A stretch of 64,000 nt of DNA from JAHEGP01 sp963792875 (GCA_963792875.1 CAWBXV010000010.1:393905-457904), one strand, 5' to 3'; shown: positions 38,388 through 48,250, counted from the stretch's first letter. Notes: generated by a model not told the origin, from the sequence alone. Numbers and translations are program-made.

Positions 38388-39769
38388 GCCGGCGCCCTCC
38401 CCGGGGAGCCCTTGCGGGCGCGATAGCGGACCACGCAGGGCGCGCGCGGTTTCATGGTCATATTGGCCACCTCGTCGACGTAGCGCTCGGGCGGCGCCGC
38501 CAGCTCGAACGCGTAGCGTCGCAGCAGCGCGCTGAAGATCGCCTTGAGCTGCAGCATGGCGAAGGCGTTGCCGGCGCACTTGTGGCGGCCGCCACCGAAC
38601 GGTATGTACACGAACATGCGCTCCGGCTCGGGCCGGTGCGGGTCGAAGCGCGCGGGCTCCGGGAAGTAGTCGGGGTTCTGATGGGACTCGTAGATGGACA
38701 CGGCGACGGTCTTGCCCGCCGGGATCAGCGCATCGCGGAAGGTGAAATCCCGCATCACCCGGCGCATCAGCACCACCAGCGGTGGATGCAGGCGCAGCAC
38801 CTCGCCGATAAAGGCCTCGAGCGCAGGCATCTCGCGCAGCGCCTGCAGGCCCGGCGCCAGGCCGCGCGCGTCGATCGCGTCGAGCTCGGCGACGATCTCG
38901 CGGCAGGCCTCGGGGTGCCGCGCCAGTTCGACCAGGGTCCAGGCCGCGGCGCCGGAGCTGGTGTGATGGCCGGCAAACAGGGTGGCGATCACCAGCCCGG
39001 TGATCTCCCCATCGGTGAGGTGGGAGCCGTCAGGGTAGGTGCCCGCCATGAACGTCTCCAGGGCATCGCCGACCACCAGCCCCGACGCCCGCCGCCGGGC
39101 GATCAGCTCGCTGACGAGCTGCTCCAGGCGCTCGCGCGCGCGGTCGCGGCGGGCGAACACCGGCTGCTGCAGGTAGGGGTCGACAAAGCTCACGGCCTGG
39201 ATGCCGGCCTGCAGGTCCTGATAGAGGCGATAGAACTCCTCCGACAGGTGGTGGCGGAAGTGCCCGCCGAGCAGGCAGTGAGTGGCGGTGTGCAGCGTGA
39301 GCTGGTGAAACTCGTGCAGCAGTTCGAGCTCCCCCTGCTCGCCCCAAGCGGCGCTCCAGTCATCGACCTCGCCGGCGATGACGCCCGCGTAGTTCTTCAT
39401 ATTCTGGTAGCGCAGCGCGTCAACCTGGATCTTCAGCTGCGCCTTGCAGCGCTCCGGCGGCGCGTCGAAGATCACGCCGGGGCCGAACACGGGCACCATG
39501 ACCTGGTAGGCCAGGGCCTGGCTGAGCTGCTCGTCCGGCGCGCGGAAGAAGGCCTCCTGGGCCTCGGGGCCGCTCATCAGCACGGTCTCCTGGCCGCCCA
39601 GGTCGAACTCGGCCAGCTCGCCGCACTCGCGGTGGGCGCGCGCCAGAAAGCGGCAGAAGTTCTCTGAAAACTCCGCCAGATGGCCGCCCTCGGCGCGGGC
39701 GCCACTGACCTTCGGGGCGCTCCGCCAGGGCGCACCCGGACCCGCCCCCGCTGCGTCAGCGAGGCTCAT
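38384..39769 (-). CDS. Cytochrome P450, CYP51-like
   Basis: A haem monooxygenase of 461 residues. The haem-Cys loop is FGGGRHKCAGNAFA, the K-helix is EVLRLHPP and the I-helix reads FAGHHTSSG, which is characteristic of CYP51 (sterol 14-alpha-demethylase) rather than the usual AGxDT. LKAIFSALLRRY after the Cys also agrees with CYP51. The substrate is not necessarily a sterol; some marine bacteria carry CYP51-like enzymes of unknown target. There is no membrane anchor. Three bases separate it from the upstream gene, and it overlaps the ferredoxin. Confidence 0.9.
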   Translation of the reverse strand: MSLADAAGAGPGAPWRSAPKVSGARAEGGHLAEFSENFCRFLARAHRECGELAEFDLGGQETVLMSGPEAQEAFFRAPDEQLSQALAYQVMVPVFGPGVIFDAPPERCKAQLKIQVDALRYQNMKNYAGVIAGEVDDWSAAWGEQGELELLHEFHQLTLHTATHCLLGGHFRHHLSEEFYRLYQDLQAGIQAVSFVDPYLQQPVFARRDRARERLEQLVSELIARRRASGLVVGDALETFMAGTYPDGSHLTDGEITGLVIATLFAGHHTSSGAAAWTLVELARHPEACREIVAELDAIDARGLAPGLQALREMPALEAFIGEVLRLHPPLVVLMRRVMRDFTFRDALIPAGKTVAVSIYESHQNPDYFPEPARFDPHRPEPERMFVYIPFGGGRHKCAGNAFAMLQLKAIFSALLRRYAFELAAPPERYVDEVANMTMKPRAPCVVRYRARKGSPGRAPA

Positions 39770-39772
39770 CGG

Positions 39773-40264
39773 CTACTCCACGCGCTCGGCGGACATGGTG
39801 GGCATCGCGTCCAGGATGCCCGCGGCCACGCACTCCCTGATGAGGCCGGTGATGCTGGCGTAGTCGTAGAGGTCCATCTGCTCGCTCCACTGAAAGTCGC
39901 CGCCGTACCTGAACCAGGACGCCCCGATGACCTTCATCTCGGTGCCATCCTCGCGTCGCGGCGCACCGGGCGGCACCTGCCACCAGGTCACAAAGGCCTC
40001 GCCGCGGTGCTCGTCGAGCACGATCTTGTCGTAGGGATAGGTCCAGCCGCGGTAGGGGTCCATGGCCACGCCGACGCAGGTCTCGCGGATGACCTCGCGG
40101 CCGCGATACTGGTAGCGCCCGTTGGGCGTGTCCCACCCGTACACGCAGTCCGCCGTGAAACAATCGGCCAGGCAGCGCCAGTCGCCCTCGCGCTCCGCGC
40201 GCGCATTGACCGCCAGCCAGCGGCGCATCATCTCTTCCAGTTCTTCGCGGCTGCAGGCCGGCAT
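39773..40264 (-). CDS. NTF2/SnoaL-like protein
   Basis: A 163-residue alpha+beta cone-fold protein (ARAEREGDWRCLADCFTADCVYGWDTP ... GREVIRE), related to SnoaL polyketide cyclases and steroid isomerase-like domains. These act as isomerases, dehydratases or accessory subunits; none of the known catalytic sets can be assigned with confidence. It is the first gene of the P450 operon, with GAGGG before the ATG. The company of a CYP51-like P450 and a 3-beta-HSD-like epimerase suggests an isoprenoid or steroid-like substrate (inference). Confidence 0.82.
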   Translation of the reverse strand: MPACSREELEEMMRRWLAVNARAEREGDWRCLADCFTADCVYGWDTPNGRYQYRGREVIRETCVGVAMDPYRGWTYPYDKIVLDEHRGEAFVTWWQVPPGAPRREDGTEMKVIGASWFRYGGDFQWSEQMDLYDYASITGLIRECVAAGILDAMPTMSAERVE

Positions 40265-40359
40265 ACCCACTACCCTCGCTTCGTGGCCGTGACGGGCGAC
40301 CGCCCTGCTCGAGGCGCCGCCGCACCACCTTGACCTAGACGCTAACTCCGCCGTTTTAG

Positions 40360-40369
40360 AGTTGCAACT
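40360..40369. promoter_or_regulatory. Perfect 10-base palindrome in the divergent promoter region
   Basis: AGTTGCAACT lies in an AT-rich patch midway between the P450 operon and the luciferase-like gene. Placement and symmetry suit an operator for a TetR-like or similar repressor, but no regulator gene is adjacent. Confidence 0.35.
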
Positions 40370-40462
40370 ATTTTTCCGCGGCGCACAATGGACAGCGGGA
40401 CGACACGGGCGAGCGGCCGGGCCTGCGCCCGCCCGGCGACCGCGCCCAAAGGAGCCGCAACC

Positions 40463-41320
40463 ATGAAGTTCTGGCAATCGCTCGCCTTCACCGAACTCGA
40501 ACAGACGGCCGAGCTGGCGCGCTTCTGCGAGGATCTCGGCTTCCATGGCGTCACCTGCCCGGACCACCTGGTCACCACCGCGGTGCAGGCCGACCAGTAC
40601 CTCTACCGGGAGGACGGCAACATCCTTTGGAACCCCGCCACGCACTGGGCCGACCCCTGGGTCCTGATCGGTCACCTGGCCTCCGCCACCACCACGCTGC
40701 GCTTCATGACCACGGTGTACGTGCTGCCGCTGCGCGACCCCGTCACCGCCGCCAAAGCCATCAGCACGGCGGCCTATCTGTCGGGCGACCGCGTCACGCT
40801 GGGCGTCGGGGTGGGCTGGCAGAAGGCGGAGTTCGAGCTGTGCGGCCAGGATTTCCATACGCGCGGCCGGCGCACCGACGAGGCCCTGGACATCCTGCGC
40901 GGGCTCATGTCCGGCGCCATGACCGAGCACCACGGCGCCCACTACCGCTTCGAACCCCTGCAGATGTCGCCCGGCACGCGTCGGCCGGTGCCGGTCATGG
41001 TGGGCGGCTACAGCGACGCGGCCATGCGCCGGGCGGCCCGCTGCGACGGCTGGCTGGGCGTCCAGCACGAGGAGGCGGAGCTCTACCCGCTGCTGGACCG
41101 GCTCGCGCGGTGCCGTGACGAACTCGGCCGCAGCGAGGAACCGTTCGAGATCTGGACGGGCCTCAGGAACCCGTCGCGGGATGCCATCGCCCGGCTCCGG
41201 GAGGCCGGCGTGACCATGGTCAACGGCGCCAATTTCTTCGACGCCGACGGCAAAGCCCGCCCCTCCGGCATCGATTTCAAGAAGCGGCGCATCGAGGCCT
41301 TCGCCCGGCGGCTGTTCTAG
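40463..41320 (+). CDS. Luciferase-like (LLM class) flavin/F420 oxidoreductase
   Basis: A TIM-barrel oxidoreductase (285 residues) of the bacterial-luciferase superfamily. Features are FHGVTCPDHL near the N-terminus, TTVYVLPLRDPV, GRVTLGVGVGW-type core (here GDRVTLGVGVGWQKAEF) and PVMVGGYSDAAMRRAAR. The cofactor is FMN or F420; family resemblance cannot settle which. AAAGGAG precedes the ATG. It is divergent from the P450 operon across a 200-base region and probably shares its control and pathway. Confidence 0.88.
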   Translation: MKFWQSLAFTELEQTAELARFCEDLGFHGVTCPDHLVTTAVQADQYLYREDGNILWNPATHWADPWVLIGHLASATTTLRFMTTVYVLPLRDPVTAAKAISTAAYLSGDRVTLGVGVGWQKAEFELCGQDFHTRGRRTDEALDILRGLMSGAMTEHHGAHYRFEPLQMSPGTRRPVPVMVGGYSDAAMRRAARCDGWLGVQHEEAELYPLLDRLARCRDELGRSEEPFEIWTGLRNPSRDAIARLREAGVTMVNGANFFDADGKARPSGIDFKKRRIEAFARRLF

Positions 41321-41451
41321 GCGCGTCCCGGACTCAGCCGCCGGTGCCTGGCCCGGCCCGGCAGCGCCACGCCCGGGCAGGGGGGTGATACCATCGCCTC
41401 TTCGACCACGGCTTGCCCCACAGCTTCGCCGCTACGCACGGGAGTTCGCAC

Positions 41452-41916
41452 ATGACTGATTGGCCCCGCCCCAGAACGGTGGTTCGCAAGGGAAACTTTC
41501 CGTATAAGTTCAAAATCGTGGAGGACTACGTCTGTGAGTCGGGCTGGACCCTCGATCAGCCCTTTCACTCGCGATGGCTGGAAATATCCACCTCGGGCCA
41601 GATCAGGGTGAAGGCCAATGAGGGCGGTTACGCCTGGGACGGCTGCACGCCCAAATGGAGCCTGCTGAACCTGTGCATCGTCGGCACGCCGGACGGCCAC
41701 CTCGACTACCGCACGATGCAGCCCTACACCTATGCCGCGTCATTGGTGCATGATGCGCTCTACCAGTATCTGGATTCGGTGCCCGTTGCCAAGGAGGACA
41801 TTGACCGGTTGTTTCTGCATATGCTCGGCGACTTCAAACTGCGCAGAATCTACTACTGGTTCGTCAGGTGCTGCGGCGGCCGTGGCGTCAGGCAACGCGG
41901 GGTCCGGCGGGCCTGA
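41452..41916 (+). CDS. DUF1353 family protein
   Basis: A 154-residue protein with YAWDGCTPKW and a conserved ASLVHDALYQYL, the signature of DUF1353, a family seen in phages and bacteria with no known activity; the His-Asp pair suggests metal-dependent hydrolysis but is unproven. The ATG is led by GGGAG. It is a single gene between the luciferase-like gene and the small Arg-rich gene, with no other phage genes nearby. Confidence 0.85.
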   Translation: MTDWPRPRTVVRKGNFPYKFKIVEDYVCESGWTLDQPFHSRWLEISTSGQIRVKANEGGYAWDGCTPKWSLLNLCIVGTPDGHLDYRTMQPYTYAASLVHDALYQYLDSVPVAKEDIDRLFLHMLGDFKLRRIYYWFVRCCGGRGVRQRGVRRA

Positions 41917-42071
41917 GCCTCTGCGGGAACGGCGGGAGCCGCGACGACGGCAGGCAGCACCTGGCGGGCGCGGACAGCCTGCGCCCGCGACCGCCCCATC
42001 CTGTCTGCGCCCGGCGTCAGTGGTGCCACCGTCCAGGCCGCGAGGCAGCGCCCGTCATCGCCGACGACGGG

Positions 42072-42278
42072 CTACCGCGAGCCGGTCGGACCGGCCTGAC
42101 CTGCGCGGCCGTCACGCGCGCGCTGGTAGTCCTGCGGCGGCCACCATCGATAAGGGTCGACGCCATAGCGCCGCCTTCTGCGATCCGGCGTCCTGCGCCG
42201 GCACACGTAGTTCCACTCGCCGGAATCCTGATGACGGCGGTCTCTTCCGCTGCGCCTGTTGCGAAACATCTGCTGCAT
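42072..42278 (-). CDS. Small Arg-rich protein with repeated DRR motifs
   Basis: A 68-residue protein led by GGGGGGATT before the ATG. It is dominated by RRSGRDRRHQDSGEWNYVCR and TPDRRRRRYGVDPYRWW. The spaced DRR/GDRR motif recurs in short proteobacterial proteins of unknown role. The reading frame could be chance in GC-rich DNA, but the ribosome site and patterned motifs favour a gene. It converges with the DUF1353 gene. Confidence 0.5.
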   Translation of the reverse strand: MQQMFRNRRSGRDRRHQDSGEWNYVCRRRTPDRRRRRYGVDPYRWWPPQDYQRARDGRAGQAGPTGSR

Positions 42279-42646
42279 AATCCAATCCCCCCACATTGCT
42301 ATTGTGCACTCATGGATACACACATCCCTCTGCGCTGCTGCGCGCTTCGGCCGCTGACCGGGCTCCCCACCGGCAGCGACCCACCTCTACGCGAGAGCGC
42401 AAATCCAGTCTAGGGCGATCGCCAGCGGCGCGCAATGGCCGCGTCGAAGCGCCCGCCAAGGACCGCTGCAGCGCCCCATCACGGGGTGCTCTCTTACTGA
42501 GTGAGTCCGGGCTGGTTTTTTTCACTGCTATTTTTACCGCGCTATCTGCTGCATGGGCAGCGCGCGCCAGCGCCTGCGCGAGGCACGCCGGATCACCCCG
42601 CCCGGATGGTACTGCCGGCTCGACTTTTGGGGTACAGTAACGCCCC
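42279..42646. other. Non-coding stretch before the CmoA-like gene
   Basis: About 370 bases without a convincing gene. It contains the divergent starts of the Arg-rich gene and the methyltransferase gene. TACAGT at 42634-42639 could be a -10 box for the latter, just before its ATG. Nothing else stands out. Confidence 0.4.
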
Positions 42647-43396
42647 ATGAGCAAACCGCGCCCTCCAGTCACCTTCCAGCAGCACGTCGGCGAGGGCATC
42701 GTCGCGCCCAACGGCGACTGGCATTTCCGCGGGGAGACCGCCAGGCAGTTCTCCGCGCACGTGCGGCGCTCGGTGCCCTACTACGACGACGGCCACGAGC
42801 TGGTGGTGAAGCTCAGCGATTACTTCATCGGCGAGCACTCGCTGGCGTACGAGCTCGGGGTGGCGACCGGGGCGCTGATCGCCCGGCTGGCCGCGCACCA
42901 CCCGCCGACCGCCCAGTGGGTCGGTATCGACGCCGAGGCGGACATGATCGCACAGGCCCGGCGGGAGCTGGCCGTGGCGCTGCCGGAGCACGACAACATC
43001 ACCCTGGTGGCCAGCGACATCTGCCTGCAGGACTACGCGCCCTGCGATATGCAGATCGCCTACTACACCCTGCAGTTCGTCCCCCCGCGCCTGCGCCAGG
43101 ACCTGTTCGACCGCATCTACCAGTCGCTCAACTGGGGCGGCGCCTTCGTCCTGTTCGAGAAGGTGCGGGGGCCCGATGCCCGCTTCCAGGACATTCTCAC
43201 CGGCCTCTACACGGACTACAAACTGGAGCAGGGCTACGACGGCAACGAGATCATCGCCAAGTCGCGCGCCCTGAAAGGCATCCTGGAGCCCTTCAGCGAG
43301 CAGGGCAATATCGACCTGATGCGGCGGGCGGGCTTCAGCGACATCATGTGTATCTTCCGCTACCTGTGCTTCGCGGGGTTTGTCGCCATCAAATAG
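42647..43396 (+). CDS. CmoA-like SAM-dependent methyltransferase family protein
   Basis: A class I SAM-binding protein of 249 residues that aligns along its length with CmoA, which makes carboxy-SAM for tRNA wobble uridine modification: VRRSVPYYDD, YTLQFVPPRLRQDLFDRIYQSLNWGGAFVLFEK and YDGNEIIAKSRALKGILEPF. The SAM loop is ELGVATG where CmoA has DLGCSLG, and no cmoB lies next to it, so it may be a paralogue with another product. It is a single gene upstream of rimK. Confidence 0.8.
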   Translation: MSKPRPPVTFQQHVGEGIVAPNGDWHFRGETARQFSAHVRRSVPYYDDGHELVVKLSDYFIGEHSLAYELGVATGALIARLAAHHPPTAQWVGIDAEADMIAQARRELAVALPEHDNITLVASDICLQDYAPCDMQIAYYTLQFVPPRLRQDLFDRIYQSLNWGGAFVLFEKVRGPDARFQDILTGLYTDYKLEQGYDGNEIIAKSRALKGILEPFSEQGNIDLMRRAGFSDIMCIFRYLCFAGFVAIK

Positions 43397-43565
43397 CCCG
43401 GCAGCACTTTCCGGCCGCGGTCTCAGCCTGTCGCCCGCCTCAGCGCGCCCTGACGGACGCGCTGAATATGCTGTATGATGAAGGCCTTCACACGGCGCCA
43501 CAGCTATTCCGACCCGCGCTGTCTGCACTGTAAACTCCTTTAAAGTCGCCAATGGACCATTCGCC

Positions 43566-44471
<906 letters not shown>

Positions 44472-44473
44472 GC

Positions 44474-45514
44474 ATGGCGGAACTGATCATCGCCGGCGAG
44501 GCGGTGCGGCCCGGCGAGAGCCGGCGCATCGAGCTGCCCACGGTCAGCCTCTACACCGATACCACGATGTCCATGCCGATTTTCGTCAAGCGCGGCAAAC
44601 GGGCGGGGCCCAACCTGTTCGTCTGCGCCGCGGTGCACGGCGACGAGTTGAACGGCATCGAGATCATCAGCCGGCTGATCCACAGCCGCAGCATCGCGCG
44701 CCTGCGCGGCACGCTGATCGCCGTGCCCTTCGTCAATGGATATGGCGTGCTGAACCAGAGCCGCTACCTGCCCGACCGGCGCGACCTCAACCGCTCCTTC
44801 CCGGGCTCTGAGCGCGGCTCCATGGCCGCCCGCATCGCCCACCTGTTCGTGCAGGAGATCGTCACCAAGTGCCAGTACGGCATCGACCTGCACACCGGCG
44901 CCCTCCACCGCAGCAATCTGCCGCAGATTCGCGCCAACCTCGACGACGCCGAAACCCTCGCCATGGCGCGCGCCTTCGGCGTGCCGGTGCTGCTCAATTC
45001 GACACTGCGCGATGGCTCGCTGCGGGAGTGCGCCGATCAGCTGGGGGTCAAGATGATCCTGTACGAGGCGGGCCAGGCCCTGCGCTTTGACGAGCTGTCG
45101 ATCCGCGCCGGCGTCAACGGCATACTCCAGGTGATGCGGCACTTGGGCATGCTGGGCACGACCCGAGCGCGCCGCTCGGCGCTGGCACCGGTCGTCGCCC
45201 GCAGCAGCGGCTGGGTGCGCGCCACCGAGAGCGGCTTCGTCGTCCACCGCAAGGAGCTCGGCGACCGGGTCGAACCCGGCGACGTTCTGGCCTATATCAA
45301 GGGCCCGTTCGGGGACGTCATCGACCAGGTCCTGGCGAGCGACGAGGGCATCGTCATCGGCAAGCAGAACATCCCGCTGGTGCAGGAGGGCGAGGCTATG
45401 TACCACATCGCCTATTTCAGCAAGCCCGAGGGCGTGGCCGAGCACATCGAGCTGTTCCAGGAGGAGCTGATCCCGGACCTTGCGCCCGCTGCGCTGACAC
45501 CGCCGCAGGATTGA
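44474..45514 (+). CDS. Succinylglutamate desuccinylase/aspartoacylase family zinc hydrolase
   Basis: A zinc-dependent deacylase (346 residues) of the AstE/ASPA fold. Zinc ligands are in AAVHGDELNG and IDLHTGALH, and the arginine-binding DRRDLNRSFPG is present. The C-terminal part adds a small barrel resembling a biotinyl/lipoyl fold (SGWVRATESGFVVH ... GDVLAYIKGPFGD). Being coupled to rimK, it may remove or trim the group that RimK adds, or process its substrate; this is inference. It is not part of an arginine succinyltransferase operon. Confidence 0.88.
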   Translation: MAELIIAGEAVRPGESRRIELPTVSLYTDTTMSMPIFVKRGKRAGPNLFVCAAVHGDELNGIEIISRLIHSRSIARLRGTLIAVPFVNGYGVLNQSRYLPDRRDLNRSFPGSERGSMAARIAHLFVQEIVTKCQYGIDLHTGALHRSNLPQIRANLDDAETLAMARAFGVPVLLNSTLRDGSLRECADQLGVKMILYEAGQALRFDELSIRAGVNGILQVMRHLGMLGTTRARRSALAPVVARSSGWVRATESGFVVHRKELGDRVEPGDVLAYIKGPFGDVIDQVLASDEGIVIGKQNIPLVQEGEAMYHIAYFSKPEGVAEHIELFQEELIPDLAPAALTPPQD

Positions 45515-45566
45515 CGCGGCGGCGCGGACGCAAACAAAGACTCAATAACGAATTCACTCTCTCATC

Positions 45567-45968
45567 GATGTCCGCGGGCTGATCCATAGCATCGATACCA
45601 CCGCAGCGAACGTCAGCGACATCACCCAGACGGACCGGTTGTTGCACGGTGATGAGAAGCGGGTCTGAGGTGATGCCGGTTATACTGGTGTCGAGAAACG
45701 GCCGGAGCATGAGCAGCGCGACGCGACCTGGATGATTGCGATGAAACGCGGTCAACGTCTGCAGTTGGACGAGGACGGCGCAGAGGAACGCATTGAACAG
45801 TTCATGGCAAGTACGCGAGCTATCGTTGAACATCCGTTTCGCTATATCAAGCGTGACTTCGGCTATGACAAGGTGCGCTACCGGGGGCTGGCGCAGAACC
45901 ATGAGCGGCTGCACCTTCTGGCCGCCTTCACCAACTTATGGATCGCGAAGGATGCTCTGCTGAAGTAG
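45567..45968 (+). pseudogene. IS5-type transposase remnant
   Basis: The C-terminal third of an IS5-family DDE transposase. The frame begins mid-domain (GLIHSIDTTAANVSDITQTD), carries an in-frame TGA at 45666-45668 just before GDAGYTGVEKR, and continues through RAIVEHPFRYIKRDFGYDKV to AAFTNLWIAKDALL. The N-terminal two thirds and the left end are missing. The right end is probably the sequence GGGAAGGTCTGATTAA read on the minus strand, at about 46096-46111, which meets the stop of the next gene. Confidence 0.82.
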
Positions 45969-46109
45969 GGTCAGTGCGTCCGCGAAGCGAGCATCGGCGC
46001 TTCGCAATCGAAAAAACGCACTGCAACACCGATGCAAACCGGGGGGATCAGTTCGCCAACGCCAGAAACTCTCTGCAATCAATGGAATTGGTGCTTAATC
46101 AGACCTTCC

Positions 46110-46748
46110 CTAACTCCCGCCCTTGCGACAGCAGGGGCTCTGCTGCACCGGGGTGTAGTCCCCCTGGCGCGCGATGTCTTCCAGGGTCTGGACGACGTCG
46201 CTGGCACCCCAGTACAGTGCGCGGCGCACGGCCCAGGGGCCGATCAGCGGCGGCAGCCAGAACCCCAGCACCAGCTCGTGGTGGTATAAGATCAGGGTGC
46301 CCCCCTCGGTAGGGCTCAGCTCCCAGGTCTCCCGGCCGTAGCGCAGGTTGCCGTCCGACTCGGACTCTACGGTGGCGTGCACCACCTCGAAGGGCGTGGC
46401 CTCCAGCAGCATGATCCGCTCCACCCCGCGGCAGAAGCCGAGCACGCAGCCCTGGATGCGGGTGAAGACGCGCGGGGTGCCATCGGCGGCCGGGTTGAGA
46501 TATCGGGTTTTCACGTAGATGTCGCTGTGCTTGTCGAAGCGGTCATACTCCACCAGCGCCCCGAAGGTCGGCTCCAGCGGGGCATCGACGATCATTTCGG
46601 CCACCACGTAGTAGCGGCCGTCCTTGACCGTCACCTGGACGTCTTTGAGTTCGGCGCCACGGGCGGAGCCAGCGGCGCCGAGGGCGCCGGCCAGCATCAG
46701 GGTGGCTGCCGCTCCCCGGGCGAGCCTCGAGCGGTCGGATGTGTTCAT
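46110..46748 (-). CDS. Exported SRPBCC (START-like) domain protein
   Basis: A 212-residue protein with a signal peptide ending near SARGA, then a helix-grip lipid-binding-type fold (VVAEMIVDAPLEPTFGALVE ... ESDGNLRYGRETWEL ... LILYHHELVLGFWLPPLIG). Such domains bind hydrophobic ligands; the ligand here is unknown. The TAG stop lies exactly at the presumed end of the IS5 remnant, so the last residues (CCRKGGS) may be altered from the original. Confidence 0.8.
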   Translation of the reverse strand: MNTSDRSRLARGAAATLMLAGALGAAGSARGAELKDVQVTVKDGRYYVVAEMIVDAPLEPTFGALVEYDRFDKHSDIYVKTRYLNPAADGTPRVFTRIQGCVLGFCRGVERIMLLEATPFEVVHATVESESDGNLRYGRETWELSPTEGGTLILYHHELVLGFWLPPLIGPWAVRRALYWGASDVVQTLEDIARQGDYTPVQQSPCCRKGGS

Positions 46749-47239
46749 CGCGGCACTCCCGTTGTGAATTCAACCCATGATAGGGCTGCCACCGCGCTTG
46801 CGTTGCCGCAGACTGCCACGTCACGTTGGCAGACAACCGTGCCGCGACCGCGCCGACGGCGTCGCGCGGCTAAGGGCCGGCATATCCTGGGTCGTCTGCC
46901 CTCCCCGTCCGACGGGCCCGGCGCGGTTGCGCGTATAGCAAGTATAAACCGCCTTTTCGTGCCGCCGCAGTCCCTTCTCGCATCCGTCAGCGCCCAGGGT
47001 CTGTCGTCGATCTGACTTGCCAATGGCCTCAGAGTAGCGTCCCGGCGCCCGAATCTATCCCGACCGCCGGTCTGTTTGCACACTTTCCTCGTAGCGCCGG
47101 CCACCGGGCGAGCCGCCACCGAAGCCGCGCGCTCACCAAAACGACCGCCAATTATTCTCACACTACGTGGCCAGCGCCATATGAGCACTGGGAACCTGAG
47201 AGCCTAGAATCTCATTATTTCCATGGAGTTCTCTACTGC
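46749..47239. other. Non-coding stretch across the GC-rich to AT-rich boundary
   Basis: About 490 bases with no convincing gene. Composition is GC-rich up to about 47130 and then drops sharply towards the methyltransferase gene. A palindrome-like pair CTGCCA (46813-46818) and TGGCAG (46827-46832) lies upstream of the SRPBCC gene. TATAGCAAGTATAAAC near 46934 is an AT patch that could hold a promoter. Confidence 0.4.
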
Positions 47240-48142
47240 CTAAGATTGTGCTATCACAAAATGTTCGAGTTTAATAATTTGATCCTCAGGAAGGGTTCTA
47301 CCTACAGGTGTAAAGTACACAGCGTTGAGATCTGCCAAAGATTTATTTTCTTTTAACAAAAAACCATTTTGAGAAAGTAAGCCTTCTATTTCTTCAGCCG
47401 TATAGAATGATATCCAAGGTTCTCCCACTTTAGCAGCCAAGCGTTTTATTGTTTCAGCTCGATTCGCAGCTTTGGGGTAACCCTTACCAAAGCAGGCCTC
47501 CGGATTTTTTTCCAGAAGTTTATCGACGTAAGATATAAAAATTGTTGAACTTGCTTTTTTAGTAAGCTCAGCCAGTTCTTTGATCGTTGATGTGACTGCC
47601 TCTTTAGTGATGTACTGCGAGACACCCTCAAGGGTAAAAACAGTAGACTTGCTTTGATCGAAACCCACAGCCAAAAGTTGTTCTGTTAGCGACTGATGAT
47701 TGAAATCTACGCTCACATAAGTGACGTTTTCTGAATTAGGTAATTCCTTGGGAAGTTTAGAGCGCTTTCTAGCCTGAACTTCAGGCTGATCAACTTCAAA
47801 GATTTTTAATGAAGACGGAAGTTCAAGCCGATGGGCCCGTGTGTCATATCCCGCCCCCAGAATGACGTATTGCTCTGCCCCACTAGTAGCACTATCTTTG
47901 ATCAAATCATCGATGAAACGCGTTCGGGAAATTAAATGTTCGTGAAAACCTGGCACGAACTTTTTAGTTAACCAGACGCCTAGCTCATGACCCATTAGTT
48001 TGATCAAGCCAGCACCCATTACAAACCTATCGGCATAAGGGTCATTTATGATGCGCTTATCAGGTTTAGCGAGTGTTTCAATCAAACGCTGTTTGGCCAC
48101 TCCCTGGGCTGTGCCGTCTTTTCTGAAAATTGAATTACTCAT
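47240..48142 (-). CDS. Leucine carboxyl methyltransferase-family SAM methyltransferase, AT-rich
   Basis: A class I methyltransferase of the LCM/PPM1 family (300 residues): KQRLIETLAKPDKRIINDPYAD, SAM loop VILGAGYDTRAHRL, FEVDQPEVQARKR and TVFTLEGVSQYI. In bacteria such enzymes O-methylate small acids or polyketides; the target here is unknown. Its base composition is strikingly AT-rich for this window, with Lys/Asn/Ile-rich codons, and it lies between two transposase remnants, so recent transfer is likely. Confidence 0.88.
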   Translation of the reverse strand: MSNSIFRKDGTAQGVAKQRLIETLAKPDKRIINDPYADRFVMGAGLIKLMGHELGVWLTKKFVPGFHEHLISRTRFIDDLIKDSATSGAEQYVILGAGYDTRAHRLELPSSLKIFEVDQPEVQARKRSKLPKELPNSENVTYVSVDFNHQSLTEQLLAVGFDQSKSTVFTLEGVSQYITKEAVTSTIKELAELTKKASSTIFISYVDKLLEKNPEACFGKGYPKAANRAETIKRLAAKVGEPWISFYTAEEIEGLLSQNGFLLKENKSLADLNAVYFTPVGRTLPEDQIIKLEHFVIAQS

Positions 48143-48250
48143 AGGTATCCTTTGTCGAAAACTACTTTGCCCATTTCCAATGGGTGTGAATCTTTTAGAG
48201 CAACGCTTTAGGCCATATAAACCAGGGGGTTGTGGTGTTCAGGTCTGGAA

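Noticed and set aside
46745..47188. Open frame on the minus strand upstream of the SRPBCC gene
   Set aside because: Arg/Gly/Ala-rich with no ribosome site or domain; it crosses the composition boundary without a codon signature.
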